Shown here: in pieces, positions 46,937 to 56,553 of the stretch | Layout of the letters: every line of letters begins with the position of its first letter | Numbering within the stretch: position 1 is the stretch's first letter | DNA from: Acholeplasma equirhinis | Lineage (GTDB): Bacteria > Bacillota_I > Bacilli_A > Acholeplasmatales > Acholeplasmataceae | Direction of reading: 5' to 3' | NCBI RefSeq assembly: GCF_017052655.1 | Contig: NZ_JAFIDC010000001.1 | Span: forward strand, 496,001-560,000 | DNA length: 64,000 nucleotides | Position numbers and translations under genes: made by a program | The notes under the pieces: generated by a model | Told to the model about the DNA's origin: nothing | Database searches by the model: none | The model's input: the letters and a program-made list of their open reading frames with translations, nothing else

Positions 46937-47665
46937 CTACTTAAGAATCTTTTCAATTTTTTTGTAATCTGTACGATCAAACTTAATTGGAGTGATTGAA
47001 ACATACCCATTTTCATAGGCATAAACATCTGATGTGTCATCTTCAACAATTTTCATAATTGAATGTGAAAGATTATACATGTTTGGTTTATCTGTTTTCA
47101 TAAACTCCAAATGTTGAAGTCTTTTACCTAATTTTGTAATTTTAGTTCCTAACACCTTTTGGAAATTATAATGCGGGTAATTGACGTTTAAAACATCAGC
47201 TTCGTGATAAAGTTTATTTTCAATGATTTCATCTAAAAGTTTTACTGTTTCATCATAAACGTAAGATAGGTTGATATCAGCAGCAGAAAATGCAATTGCA
47301 GGTAGACCTAAAATTGCAGCTTCAAACGCAGCACCGACAGTACCAGAATATTGCACATCATGTGCAATATTACATCCATGATTAATACCAGATAAAACTA
47401 AATCAAATTCTTGATCAAATATTTTTAGACCTGCTCTTACTGCATCTGCTGGATAACCATCTACAGCAATTGAACGAACTGAACCGAAAAGTGGTTCAAC
47501 CTCGGTAACTTCTATAGGTCCTTTGATTGTAATCGATGCACTTTTTGCACTTTGTTGATGTTTTGGAGCTGCAACATACACAGTACCGTGATGTGCTGCT
47601 GCCTTAGTTAACAATTTTAAACCTTCTGCATTAATTCCATCATCATTTACGATTAAAATATTCAT
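46937..47665 (-). CDS. surE: 5'/3'-nucleotidase SurE
   Basis: Metal-dependent nucleoside monophosphate phosphatase of 242 residues: VNDDGINAEG (D8, D9) and SAKSASITIKGP bind metal and phosphate, and SGINHGCNIAHD carries the second metal ligands. It supplies nucleosides to the phosphorylases encoded downstream. The start overlaps the ileS stop by 4 bases. Confidence 0.94.
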   Translation of the reverse strand: MNILIVNDDGINAEGLKLLTKAAAHHGTVYVAAPKHQQSAKSASITIKGPIEVTEVEPLFGSVRSIAVDGYPADAVRAGLKIFDQEFDLVLSGINHGCNIAHDVQYSGTVGAAFEAAILGLPAIAFSAADINLSYVYDETVKLLDEIIENKLYHEADVLNVNYPHYNFQKVLGTKITKLGKRLQHLEFMKTDKPNMYNLSHSIMKIVEDDTSDVYAYENGYVSITPIKFDRTDYKKIEKILK

Positions 47666-50349
47666 TTAGTCCCCCTCATGACTCTTGCACAACGATGACA
47701 TAAGCCATCTTCTGTTTCAGAAACAATATTCCAACATCTTTCGCACATGTGTCCTTCTGCTTTTGTAACTGTCACTTGATTTTCTTTACCAACAGTTAAT
47801 GAATAACTTGAAACAATAAATGCTTTATGAAGTGAATCTTTAATATCTATGAATTTGATTGCATCAAGTGTTTCTTCTGTAACAACTAAATTTAAATGCG
47901 CTTCTAAAGATTTACCAATAACTTTTGCAGCACGTGCAAGTTCTAAATGTTTTAAGACTTGATCACGTAATTGCATAAAGATATCAAATTTTTCATGCAT
48001 TACAGGATCTTTTACTTTAACACGTGATGGCATATGTTCAAGATAAACATCTTCATAACGTTTTCCAGGTAAGAAACTATATGCTTCGCTTGTTGTATGT
48101 GGCATGATTGGTGTTAATAAACGTAATGTCCCGTGTAAGATGTCATAAACTGTTGATTGTATTGCGCGACGTTCAAAGTCATTTTCAGCATCACAGTAAA
48201 GACTATCTTTTGTATAGTCTAAATAATATGCGGATAAGTCATTAACAAAGAACGGAACAATGTTTCTTGTAACTTCAATAAATTTATAGTTTTCATAAGC
48301 TGTTAAAACTTTATCTGTTAAATCGTAAAACTTATCAGTCATCATACGATTCATCTTGCCACGCATAGACCAACCGATATAATCATTTTCACGATCAAAA
48401 TCTGAAACAACACCTAACATGAAACGGAATGTATTTCTGATTTTACGATAACTTTCAGCAACTTGCTTCATAAGTTCATCTGAAATTCTTACATCTGACT
48501 CATAATCAACAGATGCAACCCATAATCTAAGTACATCAGCACCTTGTTCTGACATAACTTTTAATGGATCAACAACGTTACCTAAGGATTTACTCATTTT
48601 ACGTCCTTGACCATCTAATACGAAACCGTGTGAAACGATTTCTTTATAAGGTGACATGCCTTTAACTGCAACTGCAGTTGTTAAACTTGAGTTGAACCAA
48701 CCACGATATTGGTCTGAACCTTCTAAGTAAAGGTCAGCTGGGAACGGTAACCCTCTACGTTCTAAAACACTGTATGATGTACCAGAGTCAAACCAAACGT
48801 CCATAATATCAATTTCTTTTGTTAAAGGACCATTGGAATTAAACCATTCAGGTAATAACTCTTTAGCATCCCATTCATACCAAATATCTGAACCATGAAC
48901 TTCAAATAATGATGCAACATGATCGATTAATTTAGCATCAAGAATTGGCGTGCCATCTTGTTCATAGAACACTGGGATTGGAACTCCCCAAGCTCTTTGT
49001 CGTGAGATTACCCAGTCTTGACGGTCTCTTAACATATTAACAAGACGCGTTTCACCCCATGGTGTATTCCATTTAACTGATTCTGCAGATTTGATTAAAT
49101 CTTCTCTAATCATTGCAATACTTGCAAACCATTGTGGTGTTGCTCTAAAGATAATTGGTTTTTTAGTTCTCCAGTCATGTGGATATTGGTGACGAATTGT
49201 TGTATGTTTTAATAAATGACCATTTTCTTTTAAATCTTCTATGATTGAAAAGTTAGCTTTTTCATAGAACATACCTTCGTATTTACCAGCATCTGCTGTC
49301 ATCATACCTTTATCATCAACTGGTGATAAAAGTTCAAGATTGTATTTTTTACCAACCATGTAGTCATCTTCACCATGACCCGGTGCAGTATGTACTAAAC
49401 CTGTACCATCTTCGTTTGTTACATGTTCACCTAAGATAATTGGTGATACACGGTCATATAATGGATGTTGATATTTAACAAATTCTAAAGTATTTCCTTT
49501 AAATGTTTCCAATTCTTTAACGTCATTAAATCCTAAAACTTCTTTTAATTTAGGTAAAAGTTCTTTTAGTGCGATATATTTTGTACCATCTGCTTCAAAA
49601 TAAACATATTCAAAATTAGGATGTACTGAAACAGCTAAGTTTGCAGGTAGTGTCCATGGTGTAGTTGTCCAAACTAACAGTTTAGCACCAAGATACTTTG
49701 AATCTACAACATCAAATGCAATGTAGATTGATTGAGATTCTTTTTCCATATATTCGATTTCTGCTTCAGCAAATGCAGATTCTGATGATGGTGACCAATA
49801 AACTGGTTTTAATCCTTTATAGATTAAATTCTTTTCAACCATTTTTCCAAATACACGAATTTGATCAGCAATAAATGACTTATCCAAGGTTAAATAAGGT
49901 TTATCCCAATCACCTAAAATACCTAAACGTTTAAATTGTTCTTTTTGCATACCAACTTGGCTGATAGCAAAATCTCTACAAATTTTTCTAAATTCAGCAC
50001 GTGTTAATTCTTTTCTATTAACACCTTTTTTTGTTACTTCGTTTTCAATTGGAAGACCATGTGTATCCCATCCAGGTACATATGGGACATAATAACCAGA
50101 CATTGTTTTAGATCTTAAAACGAAGTCTTTAAGTGTTTTTTGGAATGCATGTCCAATATGAATGTTTCCATTTGCATATGGTGGACCATCATGTAAAACA
50201 AATGGTGTATTGTCCTTATTCTTCTCTAATACTTTTTTATATAATTCAATTTCTTCCCATCGTTTTTGTAACATTGGTTCTTTAGTGCCTAAATTACCTT
50301 TCATCTCAAAATCAGTTTTAGGCATTCTTAAGGTATCTTTGTATTCCAT
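47662..50349 (-). CDS. ileS: isoleucyl-tRNA synthetase
   Basis: Charges tRNA-Ile. 895 residues from ATG 50349 (AGGAGG upstream; the longer frame reaches into the T-box). Class I motifs: HIGH at 64-67 (GNIHIGHAF) and KMSKS (GRKMSKSLGN). The connective editing domain and the C-terminal zinc-binding segment (CERCWN...CHRC) are present. It is controlled by a T-box and overlaps surE. Confidence 0.97.
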   Translation of the reverse strand: MEYKDTLRMPKTDFEMKGNLGTKEPMLQKRWEEIELYKKVLEKNKDNTPFVLHDGPPYANGNIHIGHAFQKTLKDFVLRSKTMSGYYVPYVPGWDTHGLPIENEVTKKGVNRKELTRAEFRKICRDFAISQVGMQKEQFKRLGILGDWDKPYLTLDKSFIADQIRVFGKMVEKNLIYKGLKPVYWSPSSESAFAEAEIEYMEKESQSIYIAFDVVDSKYLGAKLLVWTTTPWTLPANLAVSVHPNFEYVYFEADGTKYIALKELLPKLKEVLGFNDVKELETFKGNTLEFVKYQHPLYDRVSPIILGEHVTNEDGTGLVHTAPGHGEDDYMVGKKYNLELLSPVDDKGMMTADAGKYEGMFYEKANFSIIEDLKENGHLLKHTTIRHQYPHDWRTKKPIIFRATPQWFASIAMIREDLIKSAESVKWNTPWGETRLVNMLRDRQDWVISRQRAWGVPIPVFYEQDGTPILDAKLIDHVASLFEVHGSDIWYEWDAKELLPEWFNSNGPLTKEIDIMDVWFDSGTSYSVLERRGLPFPADLYLEGSDQYRGWFNSSLTTAVAVKGMSPYKEIVSHGFVLDGQGRKMSKSLGNVVDPLKVMSEQGADVLRLWVASVDYESDVRISDELMKQVAESYRKIRNTFRFMLGVVSDFDRENDYIGWSMRGKMNRMMTDKFYDLTDKVLTAYENYKFIEVTRNIVPFFVNDLSAYYLDYTKDSLYCDAENDFERRAIQSTVYDILHGTLRLLTPIMPHTTSEAYSFLPGKRYEDVYLEHMPSRVKVKDPVMHEKFDIFMQLRDQVLKHLELARAAKVIGKSLEAHLNLVVTEETLDAIKFIDIKDSLHKAFIVSSYSLTVGKENQVTVTKAEGHMCERCWNIVSETEDGLCHRCARVMRGTK

Positions 50350-50367
50350 AAATTTCCTCCTAGATAT

Positions 50368-50570
50368 ATAAAAAATCGTCCTTAAAAATAATTCTAAGGA
50401 CGAATAAAATTCGCGGTACCACCTTAGTTCGTGTAAAAAATACACGCACTCAATTGATTTATTTGTTTACTCATAGATGATAATCAACTAAGTTCTTATA
50501 TAAGGCTTACACCATCCCTTACTCGCTTTGAAAGAATACTTAATTGACCGTGTTCTAATCAATGTAAACT
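50368..50570 (-). promoter_or_regulatory. T-box riboswitch upstream of ileS
   Basis: Minus-strand leader of about 200 bases. The core T-box AAGGTGGTACCGCG is present, followed by a terminator stem (CGTCCTTA / TAAGGACG, 50376-50403) and T6. Stem I is closed by GTTTAC / GTAAAC, and ATC (isoleucine) sits at the expected specifier position just before its 3' side. Uncharged tRNA-Ile should favour the antiterminator and turn on ileS and probably the genes behind it. Confidence 0.93.
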
Positions 50571-50576
50571 ATTAAA

Positions 50577-50894
50577 TTAATTTAAATTGGTTCTAAGCCA
50601 ATCTTCAACGCTACCATCTTGATATAATTCTTGGTTACCAAATAGGTAAGTTGTTTCATTAATTTCAACAATGTGACCAGAGATTGCATAGACAACACCT
50701 GACATAAAAGCAATGACTTTATTCGCTCTATCAATATGTAGTCTTTCAAAATTAAGAATAAGTGGTGAACCTGCCATCATTTGACGAGCAAGATCAGTCA
50801 CATATGCATCATCATCACTATTCAATTGTTCCATAATGATTTTCTCTGCTGTTAAAGTTTCAACTTTAACTTGTTTTTTCTTAAATAACCCCAT
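50577..50894 (-). CDS. sepF: cell division protein SepF
   Basis: 105 residues; small FtsZ-binding protein that bundles FtsZ filaments and tethers them to the membrane. The SepF core (VRQIL-like DLARQMMAGSPLILNFERL, then RVIAFMSGVVYAISGHIVEI) is clear, but the N-terminal amphipathic helix and linker seem shortened. It follows yggS with no gap, as in the ylmE-ylmF order of Bacillus. The ileS leader begins about 6 bases after its stop, so the ileS promoter must lie inside or before sepF. Confidence 0.88.
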   Translation of the reverse strand: MGLFKKKQVKVETLTAEKIIMEQLNSDDDAYVTDLARQMMAGSPLILNFERLHIDRANKVIAFMSGVVYAISGHIVEINETTYLFGNQELYQDGSVEDWLRTNLN

Positions 50895-51485
50895 TTAAAT
50901 TACCTCTTTAAATAATGAACCAATTCGTAACATATCACTTCCATATTGGAGTGCAAGTTGATAATCATTGCTCATCCCCATTGAAAGCATATGTAGTCCA
51001 TATTGATCCTTAAGTTCAGCCAATTTTTGGAAGATTTCAGCAGTTTTTTCTGCATCATCATGCACGCCAATTGTCATAAAACCGATTAGATTTATTTTAT
51101 CATATTTTTTTATCTCTTGATAAAAGTAATCTAAATCTTTAAGTAAAATGCCAGATTTTTGTGATTCTTCCGCTAAATTGATTTGAATTAAACAATTTAA
51201 TGGGTTTTTTCTGTGTTTTTGGATTTCAATTGCAAGCTTTATTGAATCTAGAGAATCTAAATAATCAATTTCATTGATAATCATTTTGACTTTGTTGGTT
51301 TGTAAGTGTCCAATGAGATGCCATTTAATATCTGAATGACTAAGTTCACTTTTTTTCTTAAGTAAATCTTGGGCGTAGTTTTCACCAAAGTGTCGAATAC
51401 CTAGATCATAAATCCTATTCATTTCAGAAACACTAAAGTATTTAGATGCACAAAGAATTTTATCTTTATAATCTAAAAAGCTCAT
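50895..51485 (-). CDS. YggS/YlmE family PLP-binding protein
   Basis: 196-residue alanine racemase N-fold protein that buffers pyridoxal phosphate. The PLP lysine is K15 (LCASKYFS), and HFGENYAQDL, WHLIGHLQTNKVK and the C-terminal SMGMSNDY phosphate site are present. The usual family length is about 225, so the N-terminus is slightly short. It overlaps ychF by one base and precedes sepF, the classical division-cluster position. Confidence 0.92.
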   Translation of the reverse strand: MSFLDYKDKILCASKYFSVSEMNRIYDLGIRHFGENYAQDLLKKKSELSHSDIKWHLIGHLQTNKVKMIINEIDYLDSLDSIKLAIEIQKHRKNPLNCLIQINLAEESQKSGILLKDLDYFYQEIKKYDKINLIGFMTIGVHDDAEKTAEIFQKLAELKDQYGLHMLSMGMSNDYQLALQYGSDMLRIGSLFKEVI

Positions 51486-52582
51486 TATACATTAAACCTA
51501 AAGAGCATGATGTCACCATCTTGAACAACATAATCTTTACCTTCTAATCGTACTTTACCTTTTTCTTTAGCAGCTTGCGGTGTACCAAAAGCCATTAAAT
51601 CAGAATAAGATAGTGTTTCCGCTTTAATAAATCCTCGTTCAAAATCTGTATGAATAATACCAGCTGCTTGTGGAGCTTTTGTACCGTCAACAAATGTCCA
51701 TGCACGTGTTTCTTGCGGTCCACATGTAAAGTAAGTCTTAAGACCTAACAATTCATAACCTTTTTGAATAACTGAATCAAGACCTGATTTTTCTAAACCA
51801 TAACCTTCTAAGAACATTGCTTGTTCTTCTGGTTCAAGTGTTGAAATTTCATATTCAACTTGTGCACTAATTGGAATCACATCAATTCCAGAACCATGCG
51901 CTTTAGACTTAAGTTGTTGAAAGAATGTATTTGTTTCTGGATTTTTTAAATCCGCTTCTGAAAGATTTGCAATATAAAGATTTGGTTTTAATGAAAGTAA
52001 ATTCATACTCTTAATGGCAGCACGTTCATCATCTGTTAAGTCTAACTTGTCAGCAGGAACATCATTTTCAATCATCTCTTTAACTTTGGTTAAAGCATCA
52101 AATTCAAGAATTGCTTGCTTATCTTTAAGTTTTAATTGCTTTTCAAGTCTAGGTAATCTTTTTTGAATGGATTCTAAGTCGGCAAGGCGTAGTTCCATTT
52201 CAATAATTTCTAAATCACGAATAGGATCAATTTTACCCTCAACATGGGTAATATTTCCATCTTCAAAACAACGAATAACATGTGCAATTGCATCGACTTG
52301 TCTAATGTGGCTTAAAAATTGGTTACCTAAGCCTTCACCACTAGCTGCACCTTTTACCAATCCTGCAATATCAATGAATTCAATTGCAGTTGGGATAATC
52401 TTTGCAGACTTATAAATTGAAGCTAATTTTTCTAATCTTTCGTCCTTAACTTGAACGACACCAACATTCGGATCAATTGTCGCAAATGGATAATTTGCAG
52501 CTAAGACGCTTGATTTTGTGATGGCATTAAATAGTGTGGATTTACCAACATTTGGTAATCCAACGATTCCTATACTTAACAT
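51485..52582 (-). CDS. ychF: ribosome-binding ATPase YchF
   Basis: OBG-family P-loop ATPase of 365 residues that binds ribosomes and is linked to oxidative stress. GLPNVGKST (about 7-15), DIAGLVKGAASGEGLGNQFL (switch region) and the C-terminal TGS-like domain (KVRLEGKDYVVQDGDIMLFRFNV) are present. ATG 52582 is preferred over the in-frame start two codons earlier because GGAG lies 8 bases upstream. Confidence 0.95.
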   Translation of the reverse strand: MLSIGIVGLPNVGKSTLFNAITKSSVLAANYPFATIDPNVGVVQVKDERLEKLASIYKSAKIIPTAIEFIDIAGLVKGAASGEGLGNQFLSHIRQVDAIAHVIRCFEDGNITHVEGKIDPIRDLEIIEMELRLADLESIQKRLPRLEKQLKLKDKQAILEFDALTKVKEMIENDVPADKLDLTDDERAAIKSMNLLSLKPNLYIANLSEADLKNPETNTFFQQLKSKAHGSGIDVIPISAQVEYEISTLEPEEQAMFLEGYGLEKSGLDSVIQKGYELLGLKTYFTCGPQETRAWTFVDGTKAPQAAGIIHTDFERGFIKAETLSYSDLMAFGTPQAAKEKGKVRLEGKDYVVQDGDIMLFRFNV

Positions 52583-52619
52583 AAGCATTACTCCGTTAAA
52601 AAAGGCTTACGCCTTTTAG

Positions 52620-53747
52620 TTATTTTTTGGTTAACCAAATAGGCAATGTTCTTTCTTTTGCCTCTTTAGTTTTAGATTGTTCATCTAAATCTTTAACAGT
52701 TTCTAAACCATCTTTAGTAATTTTAACTTGTTCAGTTGTATTTTTTCTAAAGAGTGATCCAACTAAATCTTCAACTGTATTTTCTTTTGCTCTAAGTTCA
52801 TAACCAGTTGCAATAATTGTAACGATCATTTCATCATCTAAATCAACGTTAACTGTATGCCCATAGATAATATTTAAATCATATTCTGTTGCATTTCTAA
52901 CTTCTGTTAAAGCTTCTTCAATTTCAAATAATAAGACATTAGGTCCTGTTGTAATATTAACGATAGCATCTGTAGCACCATCAATTGTAATTTCAAGTAA
53001 ACTTGAATGAATTGCTTTTCTTGCAGCTTCAATTGCTCTGTTTTCACCAGATGCGATACCGATACCCATTAAAGCTGTACCTTTATTTTCCATGACTGTT
53101 CTGACGTCTGCAAAGTCAACATTAATCATACCTGGGACAGCAATGATTTCTGCAATACCTTGCACACCTTGGCGAAGAATCTTATCCGATTCTCTAAATG
53201 CATCTAAAAGTTGCATTGTGTGGTCAGCAATCGTGAATAAACGTTCATTTGGAATAACGATTAAAGTATCAACATTTGGTTTTAATTCTTCAAGACCCAT
53301 AATTGCATGTTGCATTCTTAAAGGTCCTTCAAATTTAAACGGTTTAGTTACGATACCAATGGTTAAAATACCCATTTCTTTTGCGATTTTTGCAACGATT
53401 GGTGCAGCACCAGTTCCGGTACCACCGCCCATACCTGCAGTAATAAACACCATATCCGTGTTAGATAAAACTTCTCTGATTTCAGATTCAGATTCAAGTG
53501 CAGCTTGACGACCAACTTCAGGTTTTGCACCTGCACCTAATCCACGAGTAAGTCTTTTTCCTAATTGAATACGTTCATCTGCTCTAGATACCTTAAGTAC
53601 TTGAGCATCTGTATTCATCGCAACATAGGATACCCCTTTAACATCGTTTTCGATCATACGGTTAATGGCAGAATTACCTCCACCCCCAACACCTATGACT
53701 TTAATAACGGGCTTTTGATTAAATTCGTCTGACATGCCAAAAACCAT
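52620..53747 (-). CDS. ftsZ: cell division GTPase FtsZ
   Basis: Tubulin-like Z-ring protein of 375 residues. GVGGGGNSAINRM, the GTP signature GGGTGTGAAP (about 110-119) and the T7 loop NVDFADVRTVM are intact. The C-terminal tail is short and ends LPIWLTKK, corresponding to the SepF/FtsA-binding peptide. AGGAGGG is 5 bases before ATG 53747. FtsZ with SepF in an apparently wall-less organism suggests a SepF-tethered ring. Confidence 0.97.
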   Translation of the reverse strand: MVFGMSDEFNQKPVIKVIGVGGGGNSAINRMIENDVKGVSYVAMNTDAQVLKVSRADERIQLGKRLTRGLGAGAKPEVGRQAALESESEIREVLSNTDMVFITAGMGGGTGTGAAPIVAKIAKEMGILTIGIVTKPFKFEGPLRMQHAIMGLEELKPNVDTLIVIPNERLFTIADHTMQLLDAFRESDKILRQGVQGIAEIIAVPGMINVDFADVRTVMENKGTALMGIGIASGENRAIEAARKAIHSSLLEITIDGATDAIVNITTGPNVLLFEIEEALTEVRNATEYDLNIIYGHTVNVDLDDEMIVTIIATGYELRAKENTVEDLVGSLFRKNTTEQVKITKDGLETVKDLDEQSKTKEAKERTLPIWLTKK

Positions 53748-53800
53748 GATATCCCTCCTATTAATCTAATTGTAATCTATTTTTAATAAAAAATAAAGAT

Positions 53801-54916
53801 TTAATACTTAACTTGCGGATAATTCGTTTTTGCATAGAATTCTTTTTTGAAGTCAAGTAATCTATCTTCTTTAATAGCTTGTCTAATTTCTGCCATTAAA
53901 TGCTTTAGGTAAGCCAAGTTTTGAATGGTGAGGATTCGCATCCCTAAGATTTCTTCGGCTTTGAACAAGTGTCTAATATAACTTTTTGAATATTTAGAAA
54001 TACTTGTTGGTAAATTTGGATCTAAGGATTCAAAATCCAATTCATACTTTTGATTTTTCACTTGAACCTTACCAATAGTGGTGAGTGCTGAACCGTGTCG
54101 TGCGTTTCTAGTTGGTAAGACGCAGTCGAACATATCGACTCCATTTATCACATTTTCTAATAAATCTTCTGGTGCACCAACACCCATTAAATATCTTGGT
54201 TTATCAAATGGTAAGATTGGGTTTAAGAATCTTGTCATTTCATACATTTCTTTTTTAGTTTCACCGACTGATAATCCACCAATTGAATATCCTGGGAAAT
54301 CAAGTTTCATGAGTTCTTCTGCACAAAACTTTCTTAAATCTTGATTTAAACCACCTTGTACAATTCCAAATAAAGCTTGATCAGATTTTAATGCATTTTT
54401 GCCACGTTTAGCCCATCTGATTGTTCTTTCAACAGATTTCTTCATATAATCATATGATTCATATGGTGGTGGACACTCGTCAAATGACATAATAATGTCT
54501 GCACCTAAATCTTCTTGAATTTTAATCGCATCTTCTGGTGATAAAAATAAAGGAGCTCCACTCTTATGATGTTTAAATGTGACACCTTCTTCTTTAATGT
54601 CACGAATTTTAGCAAGTGAAAACACTTGAAATCCACCTGAGTCGGTTAATAATGCACCGTCCCATTTCATAAATCCTCTAATACCACCATGTGCTTTTAC
54701 AATTTCATTGCCTGGTTGTTGCCAAAGGTGATAAGTATTTGAAAGGATTAATCCTTCACTAACTTCTTTAATTTCTTCTGGAGTTAATGTTTTAACAGTT
54801 GCTAACGTTCCAACAGGCATAAAAATAGGTGTTTCAAATACACCATGTGGGGTAGTTAATCTGCCTAATCTAGCTCCACTTTGCTTACAAACATGTAAGA
54901 CTTCATACTTTATCAA
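53801..54916 (-). CDS. tgt: queuine tRNA-ribosyltransferase
   Basis: Exchanges G34 for preQ1 or queuine in tRNAs with GUN anticodons. 371 residues from TTG 54916 (AAGG 8 bases upstream; an in-frame GTG three codons earlier overlaps that site). [12 protein letters not shown] (catalytic Asp), GGLSVGE and [12 protein letters not shown] (second catalytic Asp) are present. The zinc site is not the usual CxCxxC-H: the C-terminal part lacks the CSC triad, an unusual feature worth checking. Divergent from queT. Confidence 0.9.
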   Translation of the reverse strand: MIKYEVLHVCKQSGARLGRLTTPHGVFETPIFMPVGTLATVKTLTPEEIKEVSEGLILSNTYHLWQQPGNEIVKAHGGIRGFMKWDGALLTDSGGFQVFSLAKIRDIKEEGVTFKHHKSGAPLFLSPEDAIKIQEDLGADIIMSFDECPPPYESYDYMKKSVERTIRWAKRGKNALKSDQALFGIVQGGLNQDLRKFCAEELMKLDFPGYSIGGLSVGETKKEMYEMTRFLNPILPFDKPRYLMGVGAPEDLLENVINGVDMFDCVLPTRNARHGSALTTIGKVQVKNQKYELDFESLDPNLPTSISKYSKSYIRHLFKAEEILGMRILTIQNLAYLKHLMAEIRQAIKEDRLLDFKKEFYAKTNYPQVKY

Positions 54917-54974
54917 ATAAATCACCTTCCGTGCTTGAAATTATATCATAATATGATAAAATTAAACAGGTAAA

Positions 54975-55016
54975 AAGCGGTATCCTAGTAAAACCCGCTC
55001 TAAAAAAACGAGGAGA
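54975..55016 (+). promoter_or_regulatory. preQ1 class I riboswitch controlling queT translation
   Basis: AGCGG (54976-54980) pairs with CCGCT (54995-54999), followed by an A-rich tail (CTAAAAAAACG). The loop TATCCTAG contains TCCT, which can pair with AGGA of the queT ribosome site at 55011-55015, forming the pseudoknot that hides it. Size and layout match preQ1-I. Confidence 0.85.
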
Positions 55017-55021
55017 CAAAT

Positions 55022-55516
55022 ATGACAAACAAATTTACCATTAAAGACCTGATTACTGAGGTCACAATTGCAGCCATCTACGTTGTTTTAGTGTTGGCTT
55101 TTTATTTTATGAGTTTTGAAGCGATTCAATTTAGAATTGCTGAAATTATGTTAGTTCTTGTGTTTTTTAATAAAAAGCACACGATTGGTATCGTTACAGG
55201 TACGTTTATTGCAAACTGGATTGGTATATTCGGAATTGTAGATGCATTCTTCGGTGCTTCCGCAACTCTACTGGTATGTATCTTTCTAGTAATCTTTAAA
55301 AAACATTGGATTCCTGCACTTATCATTTTCCCTGCATTATTAAACGGAATCATCGTATCCATTGAAATTTCATTACTTGCAGAAGTTTGGGATATTTTCG
55401 TTGCTAATGTGTTATGGATTGCATTAGGTGAACTTGTAGTAATGATTGTACTTGGTATTCCATTTAAAATGTTAATAGAAAAAATGAAGCTCAATGATAC
55501 GCTTCATTTAAACTGA
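55022..55516 (+). CDS. queT: QueT family queuosine-precursor transporter
   Basis: Membrane S-component of 164 residues with about five to six hydrophobic segments, thought to import preQ1 or a related 7-deazaguanine through an ECF module encoded elsewhere. The QueT signature includes FRIAEIMLVLVFF and IGIVTGTFIANWIG. The riboswitch upstream and the divergent tgt support the ligand. No preQ1 biosynthesis genes are in the window, so the cell may depend on uptake. Its 3' end overlaps mutY tail to tail by 13 bases. Confidence 0.9.
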   Translation: MTNKFTIKDLITEVTIAAIYVVLVLAFYFMSFEAIQFRIAEIMLVLVFFNKKHTIGIVTGTFIANWIGIFGIVDAFFGASATLLVCIFLVIFKKHWIPALIIFPALLNGIIVSIEISLLAEVWDIFVANVLWIALGELVVMIVLGIPFKMLIEKMKLNDTLHLN

Positions 55517-56511
55517 TTAATTATTTTCTTGTGCACGGTTGCTATTGGATATTTACTAAAATCCGATACTAGTTCATATCCATCAGGTAATTTATTTACT
55601 CTACCTTCATATACATCTAAATACCAAACTAGGTGGGTAAAGATGTGTTTAACAGGTTTAAGTTGATTGATTATATTAAATTCAAAACCTAAATCATTCA
55701 AATATTGAATGGCATAGTTCAAACTATCTGCTTCTACTTGTATGAATTCATAGAAGCTATTCAATAAATCTTCAGATCTTTTTCTTAAAACAAATTGATC
55801 TTGATACTTAAGCACAAAGGAGACGAATTTTGTTTCCTTTTTTTCTTTTAAAGGACTAATAAAAGGATATTTATCAATCGATTTTGTTTGATTAGCCTTA
55901 CACATATCTTTTAAAGGACAAGTCTCACAAGATGGATTGTATTTTTTACAAACTGTCGCACCTAATTCCATCATACTTTGCGTATAGTCGTGTGGGTTAT
56001 TAGATGATTCAATTAATCTTTGATTAAATTGATTTAATTTCTTACGATTTTTTTCAAATCTGAAATCATCTTTGAACTGATATAGTCTTGATAAAACCCG
56101 AATGACATTACCGTCTGTTGCAGCGTGAGGTTTGTTAAATGAGATTGAAGAAATTGCACCAGCTGTATATGCACCAATACCTGGAATTTTAATGATTTCA
56201 TCATAACTATCAGGGAATATACCATTAAGTTTTGAAACGACGTATTCTGCTCCTTTTTTAAGCAATTTAAATCGTTTATAGTATCCAATACCTTGGACAA
56301 TATTTAAAACTTCTTCAAGTGATGCTTCACTTAAATCCTGGATTGATGGATACTCTTTTAAAAATCTATCATAAAAAGGTAGGACTGTTTCTACTTGAGT
56401 TTGTTGAAGCATGACTTCTGAGACCCAAATTTTATAAGGATCTTTAGTTTCTCGGAATGGAAGCTTTCTATGATTAAGTTCATACCATTTAAAAAGTGAT
56501 TGATAGTCCAT
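55504..56511 (-). CDS. mutY: A/G-specific adenine glycosylase
   Basis: Removes adenine opposite 8-oxoguanine. 335 residues. E32 (WVSEVMLQQTQV) and D133 (HAATDGNV) are the catalytic pair, the HhH motif is PGIGAYTAGAI (110-120), and the 4Fe-4S cluster is C188-x6-C195-x2-C198-x5-C204. The C-terminal NUDIX-like domain (about 225-335) recognises oxoG. GAGG lies upstream of ATG 56511. Confidence 0.95.
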   Translation of the reverse strand: MDYQSLFKWYELNHRKLPFRETKDPYKIWVSEVMLQQTQVETVLPFYDRFLKEYPSIQDLSEASLEEVLNIVQGIGYYKRFKLLKKGAEYVVSKLNGIFPDSYDEIIKIPGIGAYTAGAISSISFNKPHAATDGNVIRVLSRLYQFKDDFRFEKNRKKLNQFNQRLIESSNNPHDYTQSMMELGATVCKKYNPSCETCPLKDMCKANQTKSIDKYPFISPLKEKKETKFVSFVLKYQDQFVLRKRSEDLLNSFYEFIQVEADSLNYAIQYLNDLGFEFNIINQLKPVKHIFTHLVWYLDVYEGRVNKLPDGYELVSDFSKYPIATVHKKIINQFK

Positions 56512-56553
56512 TTGTCCTCTTATAACTAATTTTTTATTACCTTTACTAATATC

